A DNA stretch of 64,000 nt from CAYQVO01 sp964421085 (GTDB lineage: Bacteria; Bdellovibrionota_C; UBA2361; CAYQVO01), in NCBI GenBank assembly GCA_964421085.1, contig CAYQVO010000009.1, positions 1-64,000 of the forward strand, in the 5' to 3' direction. A program made the position numbers and the translations under genes. Shown here in pieces: positions 25,316 to 34,307 of the stretch; the stretch's first letter is position 1, and each line of letters begins with the position of its first letter. Under the pieces are notes generated by a model that made no database searches, was not told where the DNA came from, and saw only the letters and a program-made list of their open reading frames with translations.

Positions 25316-26467
25316 TCATGAATGCCGCCGGGGACTGTGCAGCATCGACAGTACAAACGCGACAAGCGCAATCCAGGTGATGAACCCGAGAAACATGACC
25401 GGTTTTGGCGAAGTCGCGACGTGTTCCGAGCGGAGAGGCGACAACGAAACAAGAAACGCAGCGTAGTGGGCAAGCGCATAAATTCCGGCTGCGACTGAAA
25501 TGCGGAACGCCCAGGGCGCCGATGTGACGCACGCGAACGGAATAAAGAGCGCAAAGTAATGCTTGCCGACTGCGGGGGAGAGAATTAGAAAACACGCGGA
25601 TGCAAGGCTTACTGCCTGGTAAATATCGAGCCTGCCGCGCCGGGCGAGGACTCCTGAAAAGAGTGCCGCGATAAGCACGATATACCCGGAAAGCTTTCCC
25701 CACAAAAGAGCTGATGAAGGTGAATGCATAAGAAGCAGGAATAGATTAACACCCCAGTAGTCGAACTGAGGAGAGTACTGGAAGACGTTTCTGACGAGTG
25801 CCTCTCCGGCAATGACTGCTCCTGCAATATAGGGCAGCACACCCGGCAGCAGTCCGGAGGCAAACCGGAGCGCCTGTTTCCGGTTGTGACAGTTGAAAGC
25901 AAGGCAGATGACGACAAGAAGTGGAATGAGCTTCACATTGAGCGCGACTGCGACGGAAAGCCCGCTCGATGCATAATATCCTCTCGTGAATAGATAGACT
26001 GACAGAAGACAGAGGAAAGCATAAATAGAGTCGGTATTGCCGTGATAGCCGCTGATAAGAACAAGAATGAGGCTTGTTCCAAAGACTGCAAAGGCAGCAG
26101 CTGCCGCATCCGTCCCGTATTTTTCATCGCATATTTTCCACAGAAGAATCGCGGACAAGACTTCGGCAAGGATTCCCGGCAGCCGGAATGCGAACGGAAA
26201 CGGCACCGCAAGGTGTTCAGAAAGCCGCGCGAAAAATCCCGCAGAGGGAGCGATCAGCGGCGGATGATTGAAGAGCCGCACATTGGAGTAAAGGTATGCC
26301 AGCCCGTTTTCATTGAAAATCCGGGCGAAATCACCCCACTTTGTCACATCGTTAGTCCCGTAGGAAAGCGCGCTTAGAACAGGTCTCGCCAGCAGACCAA
26401 GTATACCGGCAGCGACAAGGATGATGTTGGATGTCCCGCATGGTTTTGTGTTTTGAGAAGCAGTCAT
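25316..26467 (-). CDS. GT-C fold glycosyltransferase
   Basis: 383 residues with about ten membrane spans. The acidic loop after the first span (SYGTNDVTKWGDFARIF) carries the Asp residues typical of polyprenyl-phosphate-sugar-dependent GT-C enzymes such as GT39/GT87. Later landmarks are FNHPPLIAPSAGF, GYHGNTDSIYAFL and VALNVKLIPLLVV. It probably adds a sugar on the periplasmic side of the inner membrane, using an undecaprenyl-linked donor. Substrate unknown. Confidence 0.75.
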   Translation of the reverse strand: MTASQNTKPCGTSNIILVAAGILGLLARPVLSALSYGTNDVTKWGDFARIFNENGLAYLYSNVRLFNHPPLIAPSAGFFARLSEHLAVPFPFAFRLPGILAEVLSAILLWKICDEKYGTDAAAAAFAVFGTSLILVLISGYHGNTDSIYAFLCLLSVYLFTRGYYASSGLSVAVALNVKLIPLLVVICLAFNCHNRKQALRFASGLLPGVLPYIAGAVIAGEALVRNVFQYSPQFDYWGVNLFLLLMHSPSSALLWGKLSGYIVLIAALFSGVLARRGRLDIYQAVSLASACFLILSPAVGKHYFALFIPFACVTSAPWAFRISVAAGIYALAHYAAFLVSLSPLRSEHVATSPKPVMFLGFITWIALVAFVLSMLHSPRRHS

Positions 26468-26491
26468 GAAAGTCCGGAGCCTCTCATTCTT

Positions 26492-27115
26492 TTATGCTGA
26501 CGCGTTCCTGTGCCACGATAAAAGGTCCCTGTACAGTTCTGCTGCTCTGGCGCGAAGCTCCTCAATACTGCCATCGTTGCGGATTACAATATCAGCTCTC
26601 TTTTCCTTCTCACAGGCGGGAATTTGAGCGTCCATCCGTTTCTGAACTGCCTCAGGGTCCGTGTTGTCCCTTTTCGCAGCCCGCGCCTCTGCCGTTTCCG
26701 CTTCCGCGGAAACCACGACTAGTTTTCTGAAAGGAGCCAGATCACACCCGCTTTCAAACAGAAGCGGTACAACATATACCACAATCGCATCGCTTGAAAG
26801 TCTTGAAATTCGTTCGTCGAACAGACGGAAAACTTCGGGGTGGATAATCTGCTCCACATGCCCGCGGAGTTCTGAATCATTGAAGATGATCTGCGCAACG
26901 CCTTTTCTGTCGAGACTTCCATCAGGCAGAAGGATTTTTTCGCCTAAAAGTCTCCGCAGCTCTTCGATGCCCTTCGATCCGGGCGCAACCGCTTCGCGGG
27001 CGAGTTCGTCGGCATCGATGACAACCGCTCCCTGATCTGCGAGGAAACGCGCAAGTGTGCTCTTCCCAGACCCGATGGTTCCTGTAAGCGCTATGAGATA
27101 GGGACCTTGACGCAT
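26492..27115 (-). CDS. coaE: Dephospho-CoA kinase
   Basis: CoaE phosphorylates the ribose 3'-hydroxyl of dephospho-CoA, the last step in coenzyme A synthesis. The P-loop GTIGSGKST is near the N-terminus, followed by the family sequence VIDADELAREAV. VVYVVPLLFESG and RDNTDPEAVQKRMDAQ complete the lid and base regions. I placed the start at ATG 27115, just before the first beta strand; ATG 27151 would add 12 residues not usual in the family. 207 residues is normal length. Confidence 0.93.
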   Translation of the reverse strand: MRQGPYLIALTGTIGSGKSTLARFLADQGAVVIDADELAREAVAPGSKGIEELRRLLGEKILLPDGSLDRKGVAQIIFNDSELRGHVEQIIHPEVFRLFDERISRLSSDAIVVYVVPLLFESGCDLAPFRKLVVVSAEAETAEARAAKRDNTDPEAVQKRMDAQIPACEKEKRADIVIRNDGSIEELRARAAELYRDLLSWHRNASA

Positions 27116-27131
27116 ACTGCGAATCGCTCTA

Positions 27132-27160
27132 TTGCACCTGCCACGGTTCAAACATAATAT
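27132..27160 (+). promoter_or_regulatory. Sigma-70-type promoter for the SCP2-domain gene
   Basis: TTGCAC (27132-27137) and TAATAT (27155-27160) are separated by 17 bases, ideal for a housekeeping promoter. They sit 33 bases before the ATG of the SCP2-domain gene and just upstream of coaE on the other strand. Confidence 0.55.
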
Positions 27161-27192
27161 AAGGGTTCCAGGCGAAGGAGCGCAAAGACTTT

Positions 27193-27876
27193 ATGGCAAA
27201 CAACACGGACAGCACTGATAAAATTTCCGGGAACAAGGCAGTTGATAAAGATGATGAGGTTCCAGCTTCAACAGCAGAACCGCTCCTTTCGCCAATCACC
27301 GAACCGGAGACGGATCAGGATGGGAGTGAACCGGAAAAGGCGGAAGGGCCCGCGTCAGAGGTGGTGGAATTTCAGGATGCGGCGAAATCAATGGACACGA
27401 TCACAGCTGATGCCGTTCCGGCGGAGCAGATGTTCATGGAGACCGAGGCAGCAGCAACTGCAGCGTCGCCCGCGCCGGCCAGAGGAACGGGCAGGGGGGC
27501 AGGAAGAAGATCATCCCGTTTCTCAAATGGTGGAAGGCCTGCAGCAAGAGACATCATTGTTGATGGAGTTCTCGAAAGGGCTCACCGCGCTCACCCCACT
27601 CTGCGCGATCAGTTGCGGGGGACGATCCTTCTGAAGGTGGGCAGTGGCAGAGAGAAATACATCGTTGACTGGCGGACGGATTCTCTTAAAGTTGCGGAAA
27701 CGAAGGATGAGACAGCTGATTGTGTGATCGGGCTGGAGGACAGGGATCTCGAGATGATTGCGGGAGGAAATCTCAACCCTCAGATTGCCATGCTGAGCGA
27801 GAAAATTTCCATAGAAGGCGATGCGAGTCTTGCCATGTACTTCTTCAATCTCATTGCGCCGCCGTCGTCGCACTGA
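27193..27876 (+). CDS. SCP2 sterol-carrier-like domain protein with acidic N-terminus
   Basis: The C-terminal 100 residues form an SCP2-type lipid-binding domain (ILLKVGSGREKYIVDW, ETADCVIGLEDRDLEMIAGGNL, GDASLAMYFFNLI). The first 125 residues are acidic, alanine- and proline-rich, then Gly-Arg-rich (RGTGRGAGRRSSRFSNGGR), and look disordered. GGCGAAGGAGCG precedes ATG 27193. SCP2 domains carry acyl chains or other lipids, and bacterial examples are often of unknown function. The long disordered head is unusual. Confidence 0.7.
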   Translation: MANNTDSTDKISGNKAVDKDDEVPASTAEPLLSPITEPETDQDGSEPEKAEGPASEVVEFQDAAKSMDTITADAVPAEQMFMETEAAATAASPAPARGTGRGAGRRSSRFSNGGRPAARDIIVDGVLERAHRAHPTLRDQLRGTILLKVGSGREKYIVDWRTDSLKVAETKDETADCVIGLEDRDLEMIAGGNLNPQIAMLSEKISIEGDASLAMYFFNLIAPPSSH

Positions 27877-27912
27877 CAACCAGTGCGGCGTCCAGAAAGT
27901 CTTTCTGCGATA

Positions 27913-28587
27913 CTACGCCCTGCCGGATATCTGCATCTCCTGAATAAACCTGTCAGCTTCGCTCACGGCTTCTTCGAGATCGCGGACAAGGACATCGACA
28001 TTGCCGGTTATCGTGTTCAGTTCGCCCTGGAGATCGCCTATCGCTTTCGCGTTCAGGTTATGCTTGAGGAAAAGAACATCATCGCGCAGAGGCTGAAGCA
28101 CCGGCTCAATTCTGGCCTCAGCCTGCTTCATCGCGGTGATCATGCGATAGTATCTCCGTTTAGTCTGCTCCAGTTCCTGTTCGCTCATGCGCCGCAGACG
28201 GTCGTTCTGGTACTGGCCGAGTTCGTCTTTCCACTCGTCGAACAGAGCTTCTGACACATCTTCCAGCGCGGCAATTCTGTCGTGTACGGCTTGTGCCTTC
28301 GCCTCGCTCTTTTCCAGCGCGTCCTTGAGTTCATTGTACTGTTCTTCAAGCTTCCCCGGATGCGTTGTGACAACTGAGCGGAAACGATCCAGGGCTGACT
28401 GGAACTGTGCCGATGCCTCCGTCTGACTTTCACGCGCGGCTTCAACCCGCTTGACAACAAGTTCACGCTTTGGAATGCCGATGTTTTCGAGCGCAGAGTA
28501 ATACATGCTGGAGCAGCCCGTGGTGAAGGTTCCGGTGGCGAACACAGCAGCGAAAACGACTGCGGCGGTGATGAGTTGTCTTTTCAT
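27913..28587 (-). CDS. DUF2959 family lipoprotein
   Basis: 224 residues with a lipoprotein signal (lipobox near TTGCSS), then CSSMYYSALENIGIPKRELV, which is the typical opening of DUF2959. The rest is a long, almost continuous amphipathic helix (Glu-, Gln- and Arg-rich) likely to form coiled coils, ending in a second helical bundle. Periplasmic, anchored by lipid. No function is established for the family that I know. It follows the histidine kinase gene by nine bases on the same strand. Confidence 0.8.
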   Translation of the reverse strand: MKRQLITAAVVFAAVFATGTFTTGCSSMYYSALENIGIPKRELVVKRVEAARESQTEASAQFQSALDRFRSVVTTHPGKLEEQYNELKDALEKSEAKAQAVHDRIAALEDVSEALFDEWKDELGQYQNDRLRRMSEQELEQTKRRYYRMITAMKQAEARIEPVLQPLRDDVLFLKHNLNAKAIGDLQGELNTITGNVDVLVRDLEEAVSEADRFIQEMQISGRA

Positions 28588-28596
28588 GGTAATGTA

Positions 28597-29604
28597 TTAT
28601 GCCAGAGGAAACCTGACTTTGAACAGTGTGCCGTCCTCTTCGGTGCTTTTGAGCTGAATTTCAGCCCCGGTTCTGTCCGCAAGGTTCTTTACAATATAGA
28701 GCCCGAGCCCGCTGCCGGAGATATCCTTTGCTGTCAGGCCCCGAATGCTCTTTTCAAAGATTACGGCCTGCTCCGCCGCCGGGATCACCGCGTCTGTATT
28801 ATGAACTGTGAGTTCGCCGAATATTCCTTCCTGCCTGGACCTTACAGTGATGGTCCCTTTCGATGGCGTGTATTTTCCGGCGTTCGACAAAAGATTGGCG
28901 AAAATCCTCTCCACGGCAAACCTGGGGACAGAGACGAGAATCGGAGTGGCAGAGAGAGCCACGTTGAGTGCCGGACTTCCAGCCGCATCGCGCCAGCTGT
29001 AGTCGATGACATCGTTTATCACTCTGTTCAGTTCGCATGCTCCCTGAGGAAGCGCAAGCGCGTGATGATCGACCTGCGAAAGAATCTGATAATTCCTGAC
29101 CAGTTCAAGAGCTCTTGCAGCCGTACTTCTTATCCGTGAAATAATCTCCTTCTGCTGCTTTGTGAGCGGATCGCTGTTGTCCGCCTCCAGCATGAGATCC
29201 GCATATCCAAATATGGCGCTTACCGGATTGGCAAGGTCGTGCGCGGCTGCATTGATCGAGAAATTCTGTGCTTTGGACTGCCGCTGCGCCTCCGCCACGG
29301 TTCCGAAGTGCAGAAATATGCGCTTTGGCCCGGACGTGCCGCATTCGACAGGGAAGGCGGAAAGCTGCAGGTGTTTTCGCGACTCACCCAGTCCGATCCG
29401 GATTTCTTTCTGAAAAGGAGCCTGCTTCAGGAGCCCCGGAATTTCAGGGTCGAGTGTGAGTTCCTGAATCTGAAGAACTGCCGTATCTCTGCCCTGAAAG
29501 AGTTCCTCGAACGCCGGGTTCCACGAGAGGATGTCTCCATTCTCTCCTGCAATGCAGACAGGAGTCGCAGAATCTGAAAAAAACTCGTCCAGCCCCGGCG
29601 GCAA
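28597..29604 (-). CDS. PAS-domain sensor histidine kinase
   Basis: 335 residues without membrane spans, so probably cytoplasmic. A PAS domain fills residues 8-115 (IAGENGDILSWNPAFEELFQG). The H-box is AAHDLANPVSAIFGYADLM, with the phospho-accepting His near residue 135. The ATPase domain shows N-box LLSNAGKYTPSKGTI, G1-like VIPAAEQA, and G2 GSGLGLYIVKNLADRTG. The start appears to be TTG 29604, preceded by AAAGGGAAAG. No response regulator is adjacent; the lone receiver at 9237-9617 is a distant candidate. The downstream lipoprotein gene is likely cotranscribed. Confidence 0.87.
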   Translation of the reverse strand: MPPGLDEFFSDSATPVCIAGENGDILSWNPAFEELFQGRDTAVLQIQELTLDPEIPGLLKQAPFQKEIRIGLGESRKHLQLSAFPVECGTSGPKRIFLHFGTVAEAQRQSKAQNFSINAAAHDLANPVSAIFGYADLMLEADNSDPLTKQQKEIISRIRSTAARALELVRNYQILSQVDHHALALPQGACELNRVINDVIDYSWRDAAGSPALNVALSATPILVSVPRFAVERIFANLLSNAGKYTPSKGTITVRSRQEGIFGELTVHNTDAVIPAAEQAVIFEKSIRGLTAKDISGSGLGLYIVKNLADRTGAEIQLKSTEEDGTLFKVRFPLA

Positions 29605-29668
29605 TTTCTTTCCCTTTAGAAAGAGTCTATAACCATACCGAGTATACGTGTTTGATTTCCAGTCGCCT

Positions 29669-30859
29669 ATGGAAAATATTCAAGAGATCGAGTGGCTGAA
29701 TGAAGCCGCCCCGATGGACGAACTGAACCGGAGAAAGCTCAAGCGGCTTTCCATGGGCGCCTCCGTAATCGACGCCTCCATGATTAATCCCGACCTTCAC
29801 CCGCCGGCACTTGCTCTGGATAAACTTACAGAAGCAATCGTAAAGCCTCAGAATCACCGGTATGCGGTCTCCCGTGGTGTTCGCCGTCTCAGGGAGGCAT
29901 TCGCAGGCAAATACCGGTCTGCATTCGGAGTGATGCTCGATCCGGAACGTGAGGTGTGCGTATCACTTGGGACCAAGGACGCGATCTCCATTGCGCTGAA
30001 TATTATTTCTGCAAAGGGCAGCAGCTCTGCAGGGGGCGGGCGGCGCCTGCTTGCCGGCGCTCCATGTTACCCTATGTACCGTTCTGCGGCGAAGCTTGCG
30101 GGAATGGAGCTGTCTTTTTTCCGCATTGATCGGGACGAAGAAATCACGCTGGAGAGCATAAGATCGGAGCTGGAAAAGGAAACCGCGGCGGCTGTGCTGT
30201 TGAATTTCCCGAACAATCCCACGGGAGCTGCTGCCGGCCCCGGTTTCTACCGGAAGCTGGCGGATATTGTTCCTCCTGACACGATCATCATCAACGACTT
30301 TGTGTACGGCGAAATGCACTTCCGATCGCGGTATGCGCCGAGCCTGCTCGCTGAACCATCTCTGGCCGGCAGGGCAGTCGAAACATACAGTCTTTCCAAG
30401 GCATACTCGGTTCCCGGATGGAGAATAGGGGCGATAAGCGGAGCGTCCGGCATCATACAGGCTGTTGCCAGACTCAAGTCGTACGTCGACTACGGAGCTT
30501 TTCTCCCGCTTCAGATGGCCTCTACGTCGCTTCTCAATTCAAGCCAGGATCTGGTGCAGAACGCACGAAATCATTATCAGGCGAGGGCGCGCCTTCTTGT
30601 CGATGGGCTTAAAAGAATGGAGTGGGAAGCAGTGCTGCCGGAAGCAGGTGCCTGCGTCTGGGCAAGACTTCCTGAAAAGGGGCGGAAGCATGGTTCGATG
30701 AAGTTTGCGGGAGATTTGCTTGAGCAAAGGGACGTTGTTGTGATGCCCGGAGTTCTTTTCGGAGAAGATTTCGACGAGTATGCGCGGTTTGCGCTTGTTA
30801 ATTCAGAGGAGCGCCTGCAGGAACTCCTTTTCCGGCTCGGTAAGTTCTCGTATGATTGA
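29669..30859 (+). CDS. Class I/II pyridoxal-phosphate aminotransferase
   Basis: A fold-type I aminotransferase of about 396 residues. NFPNNPTGA provides the conserved Asn, NDFVYGEM the Asp and Tyr that hold the cofactor ring, SLSKAYSVPGWRIG the Schiff-base lysine, and ALVNSEERLQ the C-terminal substrate region. Overall it resembles AlaC/LL-diaminopimelate aminotransferase-type enzymes. ATG 29669 is preferred to GTG 29648, since neither has a good ribosome site and the family does not need more N-terminal sequence. It diverges from the histidine kinase gene. Confidence 0.87.
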   Translation: MENIQEIEWLNEAAPMDELNRRKLKRLSMGASVIDASMINPDLHPPALALDKLTEAIVKPQNHRYAVSRGVRRLREAFAGKYRSAFGVMLDPEREVCVSLGTKDAISIALNIISAKGSSSAGGGRRLLAGAPCYPMYRSAAKLAGMELSFFRIDRDEEITLESIRSELEKETAAAVLLNFPNNPTGAAAGPGFYRKLADIVPPDTIIINDFVYGEMHFRSRYAPSLLAEPSLAGRAVETYSLSKAYSVPGWRIGAISGASGIIQAVARLKSYVDYGAFLPLQMASTSLLNSSQDLVQNARNHYQARARLLVDGLKRMEWEAVLPEAGACVWARLPEKGRKHGSMKFAGDLLEQRDVVVMPGVLFGEDFDEYARFALVNSEERLQELLFRLGKFSYD

Positions 30860-30887
30860 CGAAAATCTTTATTTCGGGAGATATGGC

Positions 30888-32027
30888 ATGATCGCAGGGC
30901 GCTTGATAAGTTGCCTCGTTCTCGGTGGATTAGTATTCCATTCCGCTGAAGTACTTGCCGCCAACGACTGCAATGAAGCAGCAAAGATTGTAAAAGCGGC
31001 GGTCAAAAGAGGAGAGGGATCGGTCGAGGAAGAGAAACAGTACAGACAGGCTCTCGAGATGTGCCCCCGGATGGCGGAGGCTGATTACAATCTCGGCGTC
31101 GTTCTGGCAAAGGAAGGAAAGAAGCTTGAGGCGGCGCAATCCTTCGAAAAGGCGATCTCAATCCGGGATGATTCGAATTACAGGACGGCGCTCGGCAGTC
31201 TCAAGCTGGAGGAAGGGAATCTGGGTGCCGCTTCCGAGAACTACCAGAAGGCGCTCGAACTGGATGCCACTAATGTGAAGGCAATGCAGGGTCTCTCAGT
31301 CGTTTACGATAAACAGGGCGATACTGCGAGAGCTGTTGAAACTCTGAATAAAGCGGCGATTGTCGACGACCAGAACGCCCTTACACATTACAATCTCGCG
31401 GTCCTTTTTCAGAAGCAGGGGCAGCTTCCCCAGGCGATATCAGAATTCGAGAAGGTCGTGAAAATCGATCCGTCGAATTATGACGCCACGTTTTTTCTCG
31501 GCATTCTTTATCAGCGTGTCGGACGCTTCGACCTGGCCGAACGGGTGCTTGCCCGCGCGGCAGTCATGAAGCCCGGGAACGTGGAGGTGCACAGGGCCCT
31601 CGGCGTGGTGTATGAAGCGATGGGAGAACCTGAAAAAGCAGAGATTTCCTTCGAAAAAGCCGTATCCCTTGATCCTGACGATATTGATTCGCTTATTAAT
31701 CTCGGCGCTGTGATGATTGCGAAGCATCGGGAAGGTATCGCGGAAGAACACCTGAAGAAGGCGGTGGCTCTTGATCCGGCCAACGCACGGGCACTCGGGG
31801 TGCTCGGCTGGGCGCAGCTCGAACTTGGAAAATACAGGGAGGCCGAAGCCTCGCTTCAGGGAGCGATACTCAAGGATGAAAACAACGTTGAGGCGATAAA
31901 TAATCTGGGTGTTCTTTTCCAGAGGCTTGGCCGGATTGATGAAGCTGTGGACATGTACCGGAAAGCCCTGCAGGTTAATCCGAATTTCGAGCCGGCACGG
32001 AAGAATCTGGCGCAGTTTCAGAAGTGA
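30888..32027 (+). CDS. Secreted tetratricopeptide-repeat protein
   Basis: From ATG 30888 (after CGGGAGATATGGC) a Sec signal peptide ends near VLAAND. The remaining 355 residues are about ten TPR units of 34 residues, for example AEADYNLGVVLAKEGKKLEA and ALTHYNLAVLFQKQGQLPQA. There is no catalytic domain. It is a periplasmic protein-protein scaffold of unknown client. It starts 28 bases after the aminotransferase stop and probably shares its message. Confidence 0.82.
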   Translation: MIAGRLISCLVLGGLVFHSAEVLAANDCNEAAKIVKAAVKRGEGSVEEEKQYRQALEMCPRMAEADYNLGVVLAKEGKKLEAAQSFEKAISIRDDSNYRTALGSLKLEEGNLGAASENYQKALELDATNVKAMQGLSVVYDKQGDTARAVETLNKAAIVDDQNALTHYNLAVLFQKQGQLPQAISEFEKVVKIDPSNYDATFFLGILYQRVGRFDLAERVLARAAVMKPGNVEVHRALGVVYEAMGEPEKAEISFEKAVSLDPDDIDSLINLGAVMIAKHREGIAEEHLKKAVALDPANARALGVLGWAQLELGKYREAEASLQGAILKDENNVEAINNLGVLFQRLGRIDEAVDMYRKALQVNPNFEPARKNLAQFQK

Positions 32028-32087
32028 CGGGCCAATGACCGGGCCGCGCCTCGCGCCCCGGGCGAAGCGAAAGGAAAAGCGAAGGAT

Positions 32088-33611
32088 CTAATAATAAAAC
32101 CCTCTCGTAGTCGGCGCAGCATCGGTTGTGAGGTTCATCCTCAGTTTTCTCAGCCCGTTTTCATCGCCGCGGCCCACGACATGAGTGGTATGCATCTCGC
32201 ATCCTTTCAAAAGTTTCGCCTTCTCGAGACAGTGGGCACTCGTCGGATTGCTGGCGGCACTGATTGAAAGCGCGATAAGCACCTCTTCCACATTCAAGCT
32301 CGGGCTTTTCCCCTGAAGGATCTCTTTTTTTAAAGTGCCGATGTTCGACATGATATTTTCAGGAAGGAGATCTATCGGGGCAGGAATTCCGGCAAGCGTC
32401 TTGAGTGCCGCAAGCACAGCTGCCGATTCGGCATGAAGAAGAGGAGAATTCATCCCCGTGACAATTCTTCCGTCCGGAAGCCTGATTGCTGCGCCGCAGA
32501 AAATACCCCGGTTGCCTTTCCCGCGGATCTTCGCCTGTTCAGAAGCGGACCTGGCTGCCGGTACTGTCGAGCGATCTTCCGGCTTGACTCCAGCTTTCTG
32601 CATGAGATTTTCAGCTATCGCCACTGTCTCCGGCGGTTCGAGTCTCTGCCTGCACTCCCAGCTGTAGCGGAAGTAGCGCCGGATTATCTCCTGCTTTGCG
32701 GCTTCGCGGACGATTTCGTCGTTGATGATTCCTTCCCTTGCCGTGTTTACACCCATGTCAGTGGGAGAACGGTAGGAGAGAAACGCCGACGACGCTGTTC
32801 CAATTCTGTTGATGATCTCTTTGATTATATGGAAGTTCTCGACATCCCGGTTGTAGTTGACCGCTTTCACTCCGTAAGCTTCGAGATGGAACGGATCGAT
32901 CACATTGATGTCCTTGAGATCGGCAGTGGCCGCCTCATACGCAGTGTTTACAGGATGATCAAGCGCAAGGTTCCATATCGGAAATGTCTCGAACTTCGCA
33001 TAGCCCGCATTCTGGCCCTTGTTCACGTGATGATATACCTGCGAGAGACACGTGGACATCTTGCCGCTTCCAGGGCCCGCCCCGGTCACGATAACAAGGG
33101 GCTTTACGGTCTTTACAAAGGCGAGGCTTCCATATCCTTCCGGACTTACGATTCTTTCGACGTTGTATGGATAGCCTTCAATATCCGTGTGAGTGTACAC
33201 GGGTATTCCGCGGGATTTTATGATCTCCATGAAACGCCCGGCGCTTTTTTCGCCGTGATAGCGGGTGACAACAACCGCGGAAACCTTGAAATCGAAGTCT
33301 TCGAGGTCATCGAACGTGCGAAGTGATGCCTGGTCGTAAGTAAGTCCGAAATCTCCCCTTATGCGGCCGCGTTCTATGTCAGCGGCATTGATGCAGAAAA
33401 CGATCTCTGAAAGATCGCGAAGCCTGTCGAGAAGCTTGATCTTGACATCCGGGTCGTATCCGGGAAGGACGCGGGCAGCGTGAAAATCCTGGAGAAGCTT
33501 CCCGCCGAACTCGAGATAAAGCTTTCCTGAGAACTGATCCACACGCCGGCGGATAGCTTCGGTCTGAGCTTCCAGATATTTTTCACTGTCAAAACCATTT
33601 ACTCCAGGCAT
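32088..33611 (-). CDS. DUF1846 family protein
   Basis: 507 residues covering the whole DUF1846 family. The family sequences GFDSEKYLEAQTEAIRRRV at the start, TGAGPGSGKMSTCLSQVYHH (a P-loop-like stretch near residue 175) and MGVNTAREGIINDE are clear. Structures of relatives are known to me only as conserved proteins of unknown activity with a nucleotide-binding look. The gene stands alone between a TPR gene and a secreted-protein gene. Confidence 0.85.
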   Translation of the reverse strand: MPGVNGFDSEKYLEAQTEAIRRRVDQFSGKLYLEFGGKLLQDFHAARVLPGYDPDVKIKLLDRLRDLSEIVFCINAADIERGRIRGDFGLTYDQASLRTFDDLEDFDFKVSAVVVTRYHGEKSAGRFMEIIKSRGIPVYTHTDIEGYPYNVERIVSPEGYGSLAFVKTVKPLVIVTGAGPGSGKMSTCLSQVYHHVNKGQNAGYAKFETFPIWNLALDHPVNTAYEAATADLKDINVIDPFHLEAYGVKAVNYNRDVENFHIIKEIINRIGTASSAFLSYRSPTDMGVNTAREGIINDEIVREAAKQEIIRRYFRYSWECRQRLEPPETVAIAENLMQKAGVKPEDRSTVPAARSASEQAKIRGKGNRGIFCGAAIRLPDGRIVTGMNSPLLHAESAAVLAALKTLAGIPAPIDLLPENIMSNIGTLKKEILQGKSPSLNVEEVLIALSISAASNPTSAHCLEKAKLLKGCEMHTTHVVGRGDENGLRKLRMNLTTDAAPTTRGFYY

Positions 33612-33705
33612 TATTTACTCCGGACACAGTCTATTCCATTATTCTTTATATGACCTCAGGGTGCAGGTGTAAAGTTCCACCGAGCCGGCACTTCCTGATG
33701 CCCGG

Positions 33706-34047
33706 CTACCTCCACCTGCTGATTACCCTGGCGCCGGGCCGGGTTATTCTCCACCTTGACAACAGGCTGCGCCAGAAGCCTCTGGACACTGCCCTGCCAA
33801 CCCGGTAAGAGGGCCCTCCCTTCGCGAATCTGCGGGCGCCGGGGTTTTTGATTACTATGTTGTCAACATCGGAAGCGACGCGCTGCTGTGGACGAGAGGA
33901 ATATTGAACGAGTGGTGCCGGATAATACCAGGTGCGAGACTGCGTGGAGGATTCATCGAACGTGGTCCATTCGGCAAGACTGGTGGAACTTGATGCTGCA
34001 GTGAGGGAAAAGAAAAGGAAAAGACCAGGCAGCATTTTTCCAGACAT
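33706..34047 (-). CDS. Small secreted basic protein
   Basis: 113 residues. MLPGLFLFFSLTAASSSTSLAEW is a good Sec signal with cleavage after SLA. The mature part is rich in Arg, Ser and aromatic residues (SRTWYYPAPLVQYSSRP; GFWRSLLSRWRITRPGARV) with no cysteines and no known family. It lies in an otherwise empty 669-base interval. The signal peptide is the main reason to believe it; the flanking 230 bases on its upstream side show nothing else. Confidence 0.45.
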   Translation of the reverse strand: MSGKMLPGLFLFFSLTAASSSTSLAEWTTFDESSTQSRTWYYPAPLVQYSSRPQQRVASDVDNIVIKNPGARRFAKGGPSYRVGRAVSRGFWRSLLSRWRITRPGARVISRWR

Positions 34048-34307
34048 AAAAAAAAAATAACACAGGGCGGGTGGGGAATCAAAAATAAGTGAATCTTCGC
34101 CAGTTTCGGATGAAGCTCGTCAATACAGAAACTGCGAAAAATATAGATGAAACAGGCGCTGCTGATTAAAAGAGAATTGAAATTCGACAACACGCTAACC
34201 TTCTGATTTCCCATTGAATCAGACTTCAACAGTATTAAACTCCCTGTTCTTTCACCTTCAAACTTTGCAGATAGCGCAGGGTGCCTTCACTTATTATACT
34301 TCAATGC

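Noticed and set aside
32433..33326. 297-residue plus-strand reading frame
   Set aside because: It lies wholly inside DUF1846 on the other strand and shows no family sequence, only mirrored composition.
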